From positions 70,795,376 through 70,859,375 of the forward strand of contig OZ024890.1 of assembly GCA_964017195.1 (NCBI GenBank): a stretch of DNA of 64,000 nucleotides, written 5' to 3'. Each line of letters opens with the position of its first letter. The stretch's first letter is position 1. The notes beneath the pieces are model-generated. The model did no database searches and had not been told where the DNA came from. It saw only the letters and a list, made by a program, of their open reading frames with translations. Below, one piece after another: positions 12,401-23,205 of this stretch. Source of the DNA: Siderastrea radians (taxonomy: Eukaryota; Cnidaria; Anthozoa; Scleractinia; Rhizangiidae). The position numbers and the translations under genes are program-made.

Positions 12401-15400
12401 TAACAAGTCTTCTTTAAGTTGGTCAGGTCACTTTTTAACACACATCCCTTGCCAGTTTGGTCAAAATAATAGTATTATTATTCTAAGATGTTTTTGTGCT
12501 TGTTATCAATTAGGTCCACTGTCATTTTACAGTGTCAGGGATGAGATACGACATGGATTAGCCAGTACATTTTCGATAGTCTGCCCTTTTTGTGGCAAAG
12601 ACAACAAAATTTATACTTCTGGGGAACACAGATCTGGTAAGCGTGGACCATCAGCTTTTGATGTCAACACACGGGTAGCTCTTGCTTGTCTTCATGCTGG
12701 AATTGGGCAGACTCATATCAACAACGTGCTGTCAACCATGAACATTCCTACTCTAAATTCCTCTACATTTAAACAAAGGGAAAGGGAAGTGGGGAAGGCA
12801 GTTGAAATTGTCGCCAAAACTAGCTGTCAAGAATCTCTGAACGAAGAGAGGTCACAGGCACTCTGCAGTGGGTCCCAACCTGATGAAAACAATCTGGTTT
12901 CAGTGCACTGCTCCTTTGACATGGGTTGGCAAAAGCGTGGTAAAGGGCATAATTCCCGTACTGGTCATGCTGCAGTCATGAGTTTAACTACCGGTAAAGT
13001 TCTAGACTATACTACAAAGACCAAAAGTTGTAGATTTTGTGACTACGCAAAAGGTAGCAACAAAACTGCTAAAGCTCATGACTGCCGCAAAAACCACACA
13101 GCATCTTCAAAGGCAATGGAACCTGCCTCAGCAGTGGAAATGTTTAGTAATGCCCCCAAACAAGGTGTAAAGTTTTCAATGTATACTGGAGATGATGACT
13201 CCACAACAGAGGCCCACATTCGGGAAAAAGTAACCTATAAAGTTGAAAAATTCAGTGACATTGTCCACATGAAAAGATCACTAACAACTCGCCTATATAA
13301 TTTGAGCCAAAATGGAAAATTTCCAGGCTGTTCCATCTTGTCACAAAAGGTAATAAATTACCTGGTAAAATGCTTTTCCTATGGAATTGCACAAAACAAA
13401 GGCAATCCAAAAGGTATACAGGCAACTATTCAATGCATTGTTCCCCATGCATTTGGGGACCATACTAACTGTGAAATTGCATGGTGTGGATTCAAGGAAA
13501 ATCCCATTTCATATAAACATAAGGACCTTCCATATGGAAAAGACTTGTTTGGTGACAAACTAAAATCTGCACTTGAACATATATTTAATGACTACAGCAC
13601 AGAGGCAGTTGCTGAAAAGCTAGCACCACTGTTGAATTCACAACGAAATGAGGCCTTAAACAGTATTGTTGGGTCAAAAAATCCAAAGATAAGATTTTAT
13701 GGAGGCAGCGAGAGCAATGACTTTCGTGTTGCATGTGGAGTAGCACAACACAACTTGAGGTATGAGTATGTAAACAGAACACTTGAAGAACTTAATATCC
13801 ACCCTGGAAACTTTTGCTTGAGCTTCAATCAAAAAAGGACTGAAAAAGTTCTCAAGGATAAAATCAGAAAATCAACAAAGGAATTTAAGCGGCGAAGAGC
13901 TCTAATCCATTCTCAGAATTGCTCTCAGACTGCTAGAAGGGAATCTAAAGAGGGAAAAACTTACGAAACTGGAATAGGCCTTAACCTTGACCAAACCTGT
14001 TCCACTACAAGTACATCCCTGGCAGATGTTCAGGCCAGAGCTCTTGCAATGCCACTAAACCAGTTTAAAGTTATCGAGAAGTCTGTCCCACAGTACACCC
14101 CTAGACCTTTGGCAAAACACGTCTCTTACGAAAAAGACAAATTCTACAACTTTCTGATATTTGACACAGAAACAAACACGACCGGTAAATCAGCTGAAGT
14201 CTGCCAGCTATCGGTAACCGACAAATCCGGATTACATACCTTCTCAAAGTTCATTTTGCCCGTACAAGACATCGATTTTCATGCCTCAAGAATTAACAAA
14301 CTTAAAATAGTAAATATCAGTGGTGAACGCAAACTTCTCAAAGACAACATGGTTGTAACTGCTCTTCCTTTTAATGAAGTCATCGCACATTTCCTGAGAT
14401 TTGTCTCACAATCTGTAAACAGAGCAAAGTTAATAACAAACAGCCAGGTCATTACAGTTCTCATCGGACACAACGCATCCTGCTTCGACACTCCAATCCT
14501 CCTCAGAAATGGTGGAAGGGAATTAACTAATGAATTACAATCGCTGGATGTTTACTTTGCCGACTCTCTTTCACTGTTCAAAGCACTCATTAAAAGCGCA
14601 CATCCTTCGTTGAAGAACTGTGATGGCACATTTCCAAAACCCAACCAGTCTGCCTTGTATAACACTCTGTTCAACGATTCCTTCAACGCACACGACGCAC
14701 TAGAAGATGTTTTGGCCCTTAGAAAAATTCTGTTTTGTTCGAGACTTGAACTCTCCACGGAAACTATAATCGATCATTCCTCACCGGTGAGCACCCACGA
14801 CGCTGGTGAGGATCTCGTGTACCTTGATCGACGCCACGCCGTGCTGCAATCTTTCCGAGGCAAGTTGTTCAACGCAGAAAGAGACGATGGTGTTTTAAGA
14901 AAAAATATCGCTGAAAAAATTGCTGGGAGCGGTTTGGCTTACGAAGATTTACAAAGGGTATTTACTCAGTACGGAAAAGAGGGACTGATTGCAATTCTTC
15001 GTAGACCACCAACTTCGATTTCTTCGTCATCCACATCTCCTCGCGTAACTCGCACGGGTCGAATTTTAGCTGTAATCCTTAAACATTTCCAAGATAATAT
15101 TCAATTGTAGGTAAGGACTACTGCTTCCATACTCAACTCTGAAATATGTCACAATAACCTACTTGTTTTTCACCATACCATTACACCAGTTGAACCAACG
15201 TTCGAACGAAATAAAAACACCTCATGCTTTTCTCAGCAGTACGCATGCGCGCGTGGTAAACTCGAGATTTTATGACGTCATCAACACGCAAAGGCCACGC
15301 AAAAGCCAAAAATAAACTGTACTTTTTCTCGGGTTTCCGTCGGTGAAATTTTCTACAAATTGGCACACTTTGAGAGCCAAAACCCTTCTTAGACATATTA

Positions 15401-18400
15401 GTTTTTCAAAAATTTCCTACGTGTCAATTCAGTTTTATTCTTTAATACATAAAATACGGAGATATCTTCTCACCTGTCCGAACAACCCCATGTTTTTTTC
15501 CTTTTAGAATATTCATTTTCACGATTCTCACTGAGCTACCATGTATTAAGAAAATTCACCGACGATAACTCGAGAAATAACTTCAGAAAGGTAAAAAATT
15601 GCTTTTGTTCAGTCATATTTGAGAACCTTTGTTGCCATGGCAACAGCGTTTTTCATAATGTTAACAACGGCAAAGAAACTGTCATCGTGTTACTTTCCTT
15701 CCTTTAAAAGCTCTTGAACGTGAAGCAAAAGAGTAAATATCTAGGGTCATAAAGGTAACTCATTGTCCGTAAAGAGGCACACTTATTAAAACTATAGGGA
15801 GCCACCTTAAGTTGTGCATATGATAGGGGATAAACTAAGGGGCTAAATATCGAGACCGTTCACAAATTTTGAAATGGCTGCAAATTGTTTAGTTCCATAT
15901 CACATGTGGAGCATAAATTAACAGAAAAGCGCAATGTTTTTGAAGAAAGAAAGATGTGCTAAATACAAGCTAGCTCTTTTCAAGGTTTCTAATGAGAAAA
16001 AGTAGAAAGTGAAGTCCTCGGAAATGCGATTTCCAGCATTCTGAGGAGTGTATAAAAGTGTTTTAATTGCTGTAAATTCAACTAATTTTTTTTGCGCGTA
16101 ATCTGTAACAAATAATATTACTTGTGTCAGCCCTAGGAACGTCTTGCAGTATATATATTTTTTCGGCCCACCGTATGTGCCAAAAATATTTTAGTGTTGT
16201 ACATGAATTTTTTCATTGAAAAATATGCTACAGACAGGATGTTTTTTCAGTTTTTTTTTTAATCACTCAGCTCTCCTCCCCCAAGAAATTCCTTACAAAC
16301 CATTAAATACTGAATATGAAAGACGCACCAATCACGTGCGAAAGTCGCCGGGAAAGACTTCTTGCACCCAGCTAGAGTCCTAATTGAATGCAGATGGAGA
16401 TCATCCAGAGTAACTATCATTGATTACTCGGACTACTGTTTATGCTGGCCTTCACACATAGTCACAAACACTGACATAAACTGATTTGTGGTATTCATTA
16501 TTCCCCCTGTGTTGAAAGAGTCTCATTATTCATTATTCCTAGTGTTCAAGCTCTGAATATTCCTTATTCCTTTACTGTTTTATCTTGTTATTCATTATTC
16601 CCCTTCCACCACCGATTGTATCGACTTAGGTTTTGAACATACACCAAATCAGCCTGAAATTGCGCATTTTTACCACGTGTAATAACTCTGCTTCTCTTGT
16701 AATGTCTACGGGCAGGCTTATGAAGAGTATATACATCTTGTTGACTCAACGAATCTTGCACTTGTTTGCGCGAAATCTCCTTCTTTCCCCGCCCTTTGAC
16801 CGCTCGGTACACAGCATCTAAACCACCGAAACTTGAGGGGTGACTTGGATCGAGCTAAATGCTGACTAGTTTTTTCTCCATCACAAAACTCTGATTTTGT
16901 ACAAGCACTTTACCACCACAGCAAGCTAACTCACAGCGTATGCGATTGAAAGCTATCCAAAAGTGGATGATGCTGGATAACAACCCATCACTACTGTTCA
17001 CTTAGGATCAAGGAAATCATACAATTGTCCCCATTCTTCTTCAGTCAGTTCTAGTTCCTCTGCAAATTTCAAGAAAACCAAGAGTCTCCCGCAATTAACT
17101 TTTTGAAAAACTTCAGAATAGAGCTCCTTTAGTAGAGTGTTGATCCTGGTAGATAACAAAATTGTTTCTTTAGAGATGTTATTTCATTTGAGGGAAGAGT
17201 TACAGTTCTTGCCATCGCACGATAGTGATGAAATGGTACTCTAATCAAAGACTGAATATTATCCATTTTTCAATTCAAACGAAATCACCAGTGATGTTAC
17301 ATCCATTTATATACTTCTTAATAAACTTCAGATGTTAGAAGTTAAAAATTAGTTATGATTTCCATGGTTTTCCAATGATGCTAGTCTCCATCCCTCCACC
17401 CTGACATAGAAACGTTCTATTTTTAGATAATTTTCGATGACGTCAGCCGCTGGAGAGTTACGATTCACCCCCACCCCTCCACACTTACATAGAACCGTTC
17501 TATTTTTAGATTATTTGCAATGACGTCAACCTCTGAAGAGTTACGATTCACCTCCACCCTTACATGGAACCGTTCTATTTTTAGATTATTTGTGATGACG
17601 TCAGCCTCTGAGGGATGATGACTCACCTCCTCCTACCACTTCTGTTCGTTCGTTTGTTTATTTCATCCATCAAATAAACGTTGTACTTTATTAAATCTAC
17701 AGAGATCTCAAGCCAGATAATCTCCTCATTTCCAATGAAGGAAAGATCAAGTTAACAGATTTTGGATTATCGAGATTAACGCTAGAGAGAAGTGAGTTAT
17801 CTGTACTGTAACAGCAGTCCTTCAATAGATTGTCTTTGATCCACAAACCAAGGGAATAACATTAACCATTTGTTTACGGCATTATATAGCGTAATGCATT
17901 GAAACCAACTAGACCTTCAAGTAAGAACATTTAACCACGCAAGGAACTTTGGTTGGTGAGTGCATTTTTTTTTTCAGAAACGTTTTCAAAAATCTTATAA
18001 AATAAGTATAGCAGATATCGGAGAGAAAAATGCCATTTAGTTGTTTTTCCTCTTGCAACTTTGTTCTTATTATCATTTTCCATCTTTTCTTAGTGTCGAT
18101 TGCCAAAACAATTGCTGTGTACAATGTTACTGCATCTAGAAGCGGTACTAATATCTTCTGTTGGACCTTGTTCCAGAGCCAAGCTTTATCGATGTCATGA
18201 GTACGCCTTCTATAAACCAAACGGACAAGACTGGATCGAGTTTCTTTAGGACTCCAGGCCAAGTTATGTCACTTACTACAAATTTCACCTTTGTAAGTAC
18301 TTGTACGTCGGATTCACAGACCACATCAGCTCTGCTGTAATTAGTTTCATCGTATATTATCAGGGTCCGAAATTAACTTTTTTATGTGGGTGCCAAGTGG

Positions 18401-21400
18401 CGACTGAAATTTTTTTTTCAGTCGCCAGATGGAAATTTCTGGTCGCCAAAAAGTGTCCGTAAAATTGTTGCTTCACAGCGAAACACGAAGCTTTTAAAGA
18501 CATTTCTTCACTCAAAACATAATCTTACTCGTGAATGATCGCAAGAGTCAGACTACCATGAAAAAAAGGCATTAAATGATCGTGTAGCTTAACGCCACTT
18601 CTTCTGACTGTAAAGCATTATCAAAAATTTGTAGAGCGTTTCGTTGAATATTCAATGGCGAAAGGAAAGTCTGTGTTTAGGCAGTGCGCCCACGGTATGG
18701 TTGTCAGATAAAACTGCTGAAAACATGGCGGCCGCTAAATGTCGATCTATTTTTGATCTAAATTATTTTCTATGGAGTTTAAAAACTTCGAAAAGACAAG
18801 GGGTAAGTTTCTGCTGGAAATCAAACGCGAATTTTTCCATTTAAAACGAAATTAATTCCTTGAGCGGCGGTTCAAAACATTAACAAGGCGCTGAAAGTTA
18901 GTCGCCTCCCGGCGACTAGCCTTGAAATTCTGGTCGCCAACACTCAATTTTCAGTCGCATTGGCGACCAGCTGGTCGCAATTTCGGACCCTGTTAATATA
19001 AATAAATGCTTATTATTATGATTATGATTATGATTATTATTCCCCACCGATTTGCATGTGAGGAAGCTAATTGGTCGGAAATCGCTGACCAAAACTGAAA
19101 CATATATTTGTCCAATTTCGATCGCTTCACTCTTAACAACATATTGTACAATATCGCACAACATCAAGCAAATGCCACCAAGTTTTGGCAATCTGTTTAA
19201 TTTTGACTGGCATGTTTTCTTTTAATTCAATTTTTTGTGTTGTTTTAATAAACAATTTTAAATATTTTGCCGTGGCTTTTGCATTTTTTTTGTACTTAAC
19301 TTCTGGGGCAATTCTGGGCGGTTTTCTGAAATTTTGGTGAAATGGAGAAATACAAGATGGCAGATCCACAGTGGTGGCTGTTTTAAATCACGATCGTCGC
19401 GTCATTTGAGTTAAGCATTACCTCATTTTGTTGACCTAAAGGGAAACTTTTTTTGAGAACTCATTCACCTTGAAATGTTCATTCTCATACCTTTAATTAA
19501 TTCTCGTGAAGTTATAAAGGGCGTGCGCACCCCCCCCCCCTCCACTCACCCGCCCGCCGTCTTTGCGTCTGGCCTAACGCCTGTAGAAGCGGTCTTACAC
19601 TCGTACGTGTAACAGCGCTTTAGCTGCCGAGCTTGATATAATGCTTGTTATTTTATCCACAGTCGTTGTCTGCTGCGAGGCCAGCCAATAGATCAAGACT
19701 GAACAGCAGCTGCCAGGCATTATACCAGCACATGGAAACCACGCCTATATCACGTGATTCTCCAGTTTGTCACACGGAAAGAGTTTCTAGCGCCACCCCC
19801 AGAGGAGTTTTGAAACCTGGCGATCAAACCCCACTTGGTGCTACGACTGGTAAGGCCTTTCATTCCTCCATTCCTGCACATATGCTAGGAATAATATTAA
19901 GTCGTCACGAGGTCTAGGAAGGGTTTCAGGCTCCATCAACACCAACGCATTTTAACCTACCTTCCACACTAAAACGATTGAAAACGCTAATGAAAACGGA
20001 TACTTTCGGAAACGCTTTCAGAATTTAGGGAACGTGGCGTCTTAAAACGGGTTGTTTTTATGTGGACGTTATGAAAACGCTCTCGCCGTTATTGATCGTT
20101 TTTATGCGGATGATAGACAAAATGGAATCTAAAGGTATGGCACTGTACACCTGCCTAAAAGGGAAAACTCAAGTTGCTTCCTATTTGCCATTCCTCCTGA
20201 AGGTGACTGAATATTCCAAACCGTTTGGTGTAGTTTATTAATTCACGTTTCACTTTAGCACGAACGGTCTTCTTAATCTCTTCTGCAGGTCAAGGTACAA
20301 AGAAACGAACTCAGTTTTGTCCCAAAGTCAGCCAAAGAACATTTAATATTGACGACCCCCCAGAAACCCCCTTAGTATCAGATGCTACGGCACACAAAAA
20401 CGTTAGAAACAGATCACCAGAGGAAGAGAACCTGCTGCCAGCTTGTAAGAGAGCTCGCCATTGTGGTCTCACCACAGAAATAGACGCTTTTACCCTCAAG
20501 GAAATTCGAGGTGACACTACGAGAGAACCTCTGAAGGAAATTTGTACTGACACACCTCAGAGACCTTTAGAAAAACGAGTCCTTACGTCATCGATGAATT
20601 CTGTGTCTTCGAATGTTCCTCTAGCAAGTTCCCCTTTCGATCCGCACAAGAGCCCTATGGAATATGAAAGTCCTCTTTCTAAGGGTGAGGAAAGCCCTGC
20701 TCAAGAATTTCTTACTCCTCAGAACCCACCAGCTTGCGCCCCCTTGAATCTTAAATTTTCCAGTCCGCGCGAGAGAACGGGGACGATCATGGAGTTTTTG
20801 AAAGAGAAAGGACAAGTTACGCCCGTCAGCAACGAGAGCTCCGAAACGGGGCGAACCACGAGTACCGTGACGACTTTAACGTCTGTGACCCGTAGAATTA
20901 TGTCCCCCGAGGTGCAATTTACTTCTGGTTATGTAAGTGGAGCTAACAGTGAAATGAGTGAAGAGGGAAGCGATACTGACCACGGATCGCCTGATAAAAT
21001 GAATCACCACAAATTAGAGGGAGATGAAAATGATATGAGACTGTTTGGAGCCTGTGAATTTGTAAAAGCTAATCACAACTCAAACGATAGGTCTGTGCAG
21101 AAAACTGAAAAAGTTGATACAAGTGGAAGTTCAGGCTTTAATGAAAGCCCCGATAACTGGCCCAGACAAACGTCATCAGTAAACGAAAAGAATCCAGCTG
21201 TTAATTGCACTCCGAATACAGCTATACTCAACGTTTCTGATGAGATTATGCAGACAATTGGTCAAAGAGGAAACAGGTTTTCCGAAAGGCGTGAAAGTGG
21301 AGTCGGACTACTTCCACCATCTCCAGCAGTGGCTGCAACGCCTGATACGTGCCATACTGTACCGCGCGAAAGAAGCATGACAATCGAATTTGAAGGCACG

Positions 21401-23205
21401 GAGAACACAAGTGAAGATAATAACGGTGGCCAAACGGAGGATAATAACAATTTCGATGGAGAGGTCTTTGTAAAATTCGCTGGCCATCACGAAATGATCG
21501 ATGACAGTGCCAGACTGGAATCCTCCCTTCCTCGACCTCGATGTCTCACAATCCCATTTGAGGTAGAAAATGATAACGGAGAAAAATTCGAGGAAAGTAT
21601 GTGTACATCAAATCAGACTCGAGATTCCTGCATGGAAATCAGCTCACCCGTAGTCGCTGAATCCCCAATGGATGTTACATTCAAAAGCCGTGCTAGCTCT
21701 AAAGGCACTCCGGGCCTAATGGAGGTATCCCAGCAGTGGCACCACACCTCAGCCCCTATTATGCGCACCCCTTATCGGACGCCGAAGTCTTGTCGCCGTG
21801 GCAACCGCCCTCACGCTTCACCTCCCAAGAACAGGATTCTGGGAACTCCAGATTATTTGGCCCCGGAAATCCTCCTTGGACACGAACACAGTAAGTGCTT
21901 TAGCTAGACTATTTGTGAAATCCTATGAAGAATTTTGTACATATCACTAACTTTTCCATTCTCTCAGCACCGGCAGTCGATTGGTGGTCGCTGGGTGTTT
22001 GCTTGTACGAGTTTCTAACTGGAGTTCCACCGTTTAACGACGACACACCAGAGCTGGTCTTCAGCCACATCATGCAAAGAGGTGAGTTAAGAGAAAAAGT
22101 TGGTTTTGTTTTCCTCCGTATTTGGAAATATGACGAGCAGGAAACATCGAGATTCTCTTCAAAAGACACGGGTTCTCAAAAGCTGATTAACGCTGAATCA
22201 GGATTGACGGTAACTTTGGAAAAATATTTGACAGAAAACTTCACTGCGAAAATTAATTTTGAATTCAAAGTTAAAGCGAAACCTGGGTGGGCGCAATCGT
22301 GCTTGAACATGTGGGCTCGGGTCCTTTCTCCATATTACGTTTTGTTGAAATAAACAAAATAAAACAGCAACAATCACTAATCATGCTGAATTCCTTGCGG
22401 TCAAATAATATACCCAAAGTGTGTGGCTTACTGTCTGGCTTGGCATGTTGTAAAACCAGGAATACTCCCGGAACACCAGGGATCACGGAACACCATCTTA
22501 GACTGCTGTTCCGGTGTTTCAGTGTTCCTGGTTTTCCTACACGCCGTCTGACCCTGCTTGCCTTAACACGCAAGGCTGTCTTCTTTACAATGACGCGACT
22601 GTAGATGCATGGGTCGCATCAAATGAACGTCGGAGGCCTCGAAGGTCATATTAACATATATATTTTTCTGTTCCTTAAGAGCTGTTGTGGCCAGAGGGAG
22701 ATGAGGCGTTGTCTGAATTTGCTGTCGAAGCTGTGGAAAATATCCTTAATCTTCACGCAGAGCACCGGCCAGGAGCATTAGGTACGTAGAGAAGGAGCGA
22801 GCTTTGAATAATAATCTTTTTAGACCTTGTAGGAAACTGGCATTTACCATTTCACTAATCATAACCTTACTGAATGTTTCTTCTATTTGAAGAGATCAAA
22901 AGACTTCCATTCTTTTCAAGTCTGGACTGGTCATTCATTCACAGCCATCCTCCACCTTTTGTTCCTCGTCCAGATGATATCACCGATACCACTTACTTTG
23001 ATGGTAAGTCCATTTCCTCCAAAATAGACGCTCTTTTATTGGATTATTGGTGCCTCTAGCGCCACTAACGCAACTGGCTGTTGAAGATAGTTTTACGAGT
23101 TTCGTTCGCCACGTTTTCAGCAATTCTCTCAGATCATTGTCACCTTTTTCTCTTGCAGCTCGGAACACGATGCAAAATCTACGCCTGTCGTCCTTTAGTC
23201 ACTGA
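3496..23205 (+). CDS. MASTL: Greatwall kinase (MASTL), complete, 14 coding exons
   Basis: AGC-family serine/threonine kinase that phosphorylates Ensa/Arpp19 to inhibit PP2A-B55 and allow mitotic entry. Coding exons: 3496-3543, 4370-4425, 5807-5907, 6239-6330, 6874-6966, 7824-7870, 17703-17791, 18177-18292, 19663-19849, 20289-21890, 21968-22081, 22680-22781, 22893-23003, 23159-23205. They sum to 2805 nt with consistent phases, giving 934 aa (human about 880). Visible features: glycine loop ISRGAFG (29-35), AIK lysine 53, HRDLKPDN (Asp147, the Arg codon split by intron 6), DFG 165-167, then the long non-conserved middle region that defines Greatwall. The C-lobe resumes with RTPYRTPKS and GTPDYLAPE (about 795-803), [12 protein letters not shown], and the C-tail [14 protein letters not shown]. 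The first exon is the least certain: its donor is a weak GTTGGT, but its short N-terminus fits the family. Intron 6 is bloated by nested transposons. Confidence 0.93.
5440..5610. repeat. Interspersed repeat copy (CCCCTAGATGGGA family)
   Basis: The run beginning CCCCTAGATGGGAGC, followed by GGGTACCCAATGCATACAGT and GGGTAGAGACAAT, is the same in outline as the segment at 42088-42320 (CCCCTGGCTGGGATAG, then a GGTACCAATTTATACACCC block and GAGAGACAATGCGG). Two diverged copies of one dispersed family lie in introns of different genes, probably a short retroposon or a retrotransposon tail. No coding capacity. Confidence 0.45.
7648..7722 (-). repeat. tRNA-derived SINE-like fragment
   Basis: Read on the minus strand, the segment ends in GGTGCGATTCCC, a recognisable pol III B-box, and carries CATGGGT/ACCCATG arms like a tRNA half. 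The A-box side is degraded. It resembles the better-preserved copy at 46243-46325. It lies in MASTL intron 5. It is not a functional tRNA, because the acceptor stem is not complementary. Confidence 0.35.
8505..8905. repeat. 80-bp tandem repeat array, left terminus
   Basis: About five units. The marker GGTGGAGGGG occurs at 8511, 8591, 8671 and 8751 (period exactly 80) and again at about 8837. Each unit contains GGAATCATAATCCCCCAG, then TGATGTC or TGACATC, then AATAATCTAAAAATAGAACG. The last unit diverges toward GAATCGTAACTCTCCAG, which is the version found in the right-hand array. The array forms part of the left inverted terminus of the Polinton-like element. Confidence 0.85.
9019..9807. mobile_element. 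TIR element nested in the Polinton-like element
   Basis: The left end GGTGGAATCATCTGC followed by ACCATACGCGTATA matches the complement of the right end (GGTGGATTCATTTGC followed by AGCATACGCGTATA) over about 29 bp with few mismatches. The 790-bp interior has no credible gene. A 50-bp palindrome at 34803-34852 consists of the same two ends joined back to back, so this is a family with deletion derivatives. The target duplication is not clear. Confidence 0.5.
10063..10411 (-). pseudogene. Polinton-class integrase, C-terminal part
   Basis: Catalytic core of an rve-type integrase on the minus strand. It shows the first Asp in [14 protein letters not shown], the second in LQTDQGTEF, and the Glu in SVVERFDR with 33 intervening residues, so the DDE triad is visible. 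The phrase [13 protein letters not shown] is characteristic of Polinton/Ginger-related integrases in animals. The expected C-terminal continuation after NKLYKHI degrades within about 15 residues. The 5' part of the same gene lies at 16616-16881, separated by an insertion with a 6-bp target duplication. Non-functional as it stands. Confidence 0.75.
10563..15806 (+). mobile_element. Kolobok-like autonomous transposon, TTAA target site
   Basis: A 5244-bp element with 18-bp terminal inverted repeats (left GGAGGCTCCCTATAGTTT, right complement GGTGGCTCCCTATAGTTT, one mismatch), flanked on both sides by TTAA (10559-10562 and 15807-15810). The TTAA duplication restricts it to Kolobok or piggyBac. The ends do not begin CCC, and the encoded protein is of the Mutator/Kolobok type, so Kolobok-like is favoured. 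It carries one three-exon gene in the same orientation as MASTL. Near-identical ends and an intact reading frame suggest a recent insertion. Confidence 0.8.
10661..15110 (+). CDS. Transposase fused to a DEDDh exonuclease domain
   Basis: Exons 10661-11191, 11312-11411 and 12514-15110 give 1075 codons with no break. The N-terminal about 200 residues are low-complexity and basic. A paired CxxC unit follows (KKCSSCLKG and VCPFCGK). Residues about 335-600 look like the Mutator-like transposase domain found in animal transposons: FDMGWQKRG (Asp346), a CRFC...HDC cluster, YTGDDDS (Asp437-439) and RNEALNSIV (Glu590) are candidate catalytic residues. The C-terminus is an exonuclease: FDTET (Asp761, Glu763), GHNASCFD (Asp869) and HDALED (His937, Asp942), the full DEDDh set. 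The start is the first ATG after the inverted repeat in a frame that splices cleanly. Function inferred: mobilises the element, with the nuclease perhaps trimming ends. Family names are from motif recognition. Confidence 0.75.
16616..16881 (-). pseudogene. Polinton-class integrase, N-terminal part
   Basis: Minus-strand frame from the ATG at 16881. Codon 9 is an in-frame TAG (16855-16857). It then reads through [20 protein letters not shown] and [14 protein letters not shown], matching the N-terminal zinc-binding/linker region of Polinton-class integrases, up to the first beta strand of the core (QADLV). It stops exactly at the TTGTAT target duplication of the nested insertion. With the nonsense codon and the 6.2-kb insertion, the gene is dead. 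Its other half is at 10063-10411. Confidence 0.7.
16998..17266 (-). pseudogene. Small frameshifted frame with a BH1-like motif
   Basis: An ATG frame on the minus strand ([20 protein letters not shown] at the start) continues in a second frame after an apparent indel near 17190. It ends with the segment [20 protein letters not shown] and then [14 protein letters not shown] before the stop at 16998. The pattern F-x-x-x-N-x-G-R-hydrophobic-F is reminiscent of the BH1 motif of Bcl-2 proteins, though at about 90 residues it is too short for the whole fold. It lies just upstream of the integrase, same strand, and so belongs to the Polinton-like element. The Bcl-2 reading is tentative. Confidence 0.3.
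17395..17640. repeat. 80-bp tandem repeat array, right terminus (inverted)
   Basis: About three units in the opposite orientation to the 8505-8905 array: CGTTCTATTTTTAGATAAT or CGTTCTATTTTTAGATTAT recurs at about 17412, 17493 and 17572, with GATGACGTCAGCC and CACCCCTCCAC between. Spacing is again about 80 bp. Together with the left array it makes a long inverted terminus to the Polinton-like element, ending 4-10 bp from the AG terminus and TCTGTT duplication. Confidence 0.85.
18361..18992. mobile_element. hAT-like MITE in MASTL intron 8
   Basis: Terminal inverted repeat CAGGGTCCGAAATT at 18361 with its exact complement ending at 18992. Subterminal motifs GGCGACTG, CAGTCGCC and GGTCGCCA are repeated in both orientations near both ends. 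Ends starting CAGGG with subterminal repeats fit hAT elements, but I could not find a clean 8-bp duplication. The internal 66-codon frame at 18644 shows no recognisable domain. Confidence 0.65.

Larger units (their letters stand above)
10412..16615. mobile_element. TIR element with 6-bp duplication, itself interrupted
   Basis: Flanked by TTGTAT at 10406-10411 and 16616-16621. The left terminus TCGGGG (with a 9-bp repeat) then CTGGAAGCGGAATAAT matches the complement of the right terminus (TCGGTGG then TGGAAGGGGAATAAT). Both subterminal regions are rich in ATTCATTATTCC motifs. Without the inserted Kolobok-like element it is about 950 bp and non-coding. Both borders fall inside the integrase coding sequence, whose two halves are contiguous in frame when the insertion is discounted, confirming the borders. 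The superfamily is unassigned; several DNA transposon groups make 6-bp duplications. Confidence 0.65.
8481..17640 (-). mobile_element. Short Polinton-like element, broken by later insertions
   Basis: Bounded by the 6-bp direct repeat TCTGTT at 8475-8480 and 17641-17646. The termini begin with AG: AGTAGTAGGA at the left, AGTGGTAGGA in complement at the right. A 6-bp duplication and AG ends are hallmarks of Polintons/Mavericks. Immediately inside each end are inverted arrays of an 80-bp repeat. The minus strand carries a Polinton-class integrase (interrupted) and a small upstream frame. No PolB, ATPase, protease or capsid genes are present. Subtracting the nested insertions leaves only about 2-3 kb, against the usual 15-20 kb, so this is a deletion derivative or a miniature lineage. 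It sits in MASTL intron 6, antisense to the kinase. Confidence 0.7.
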
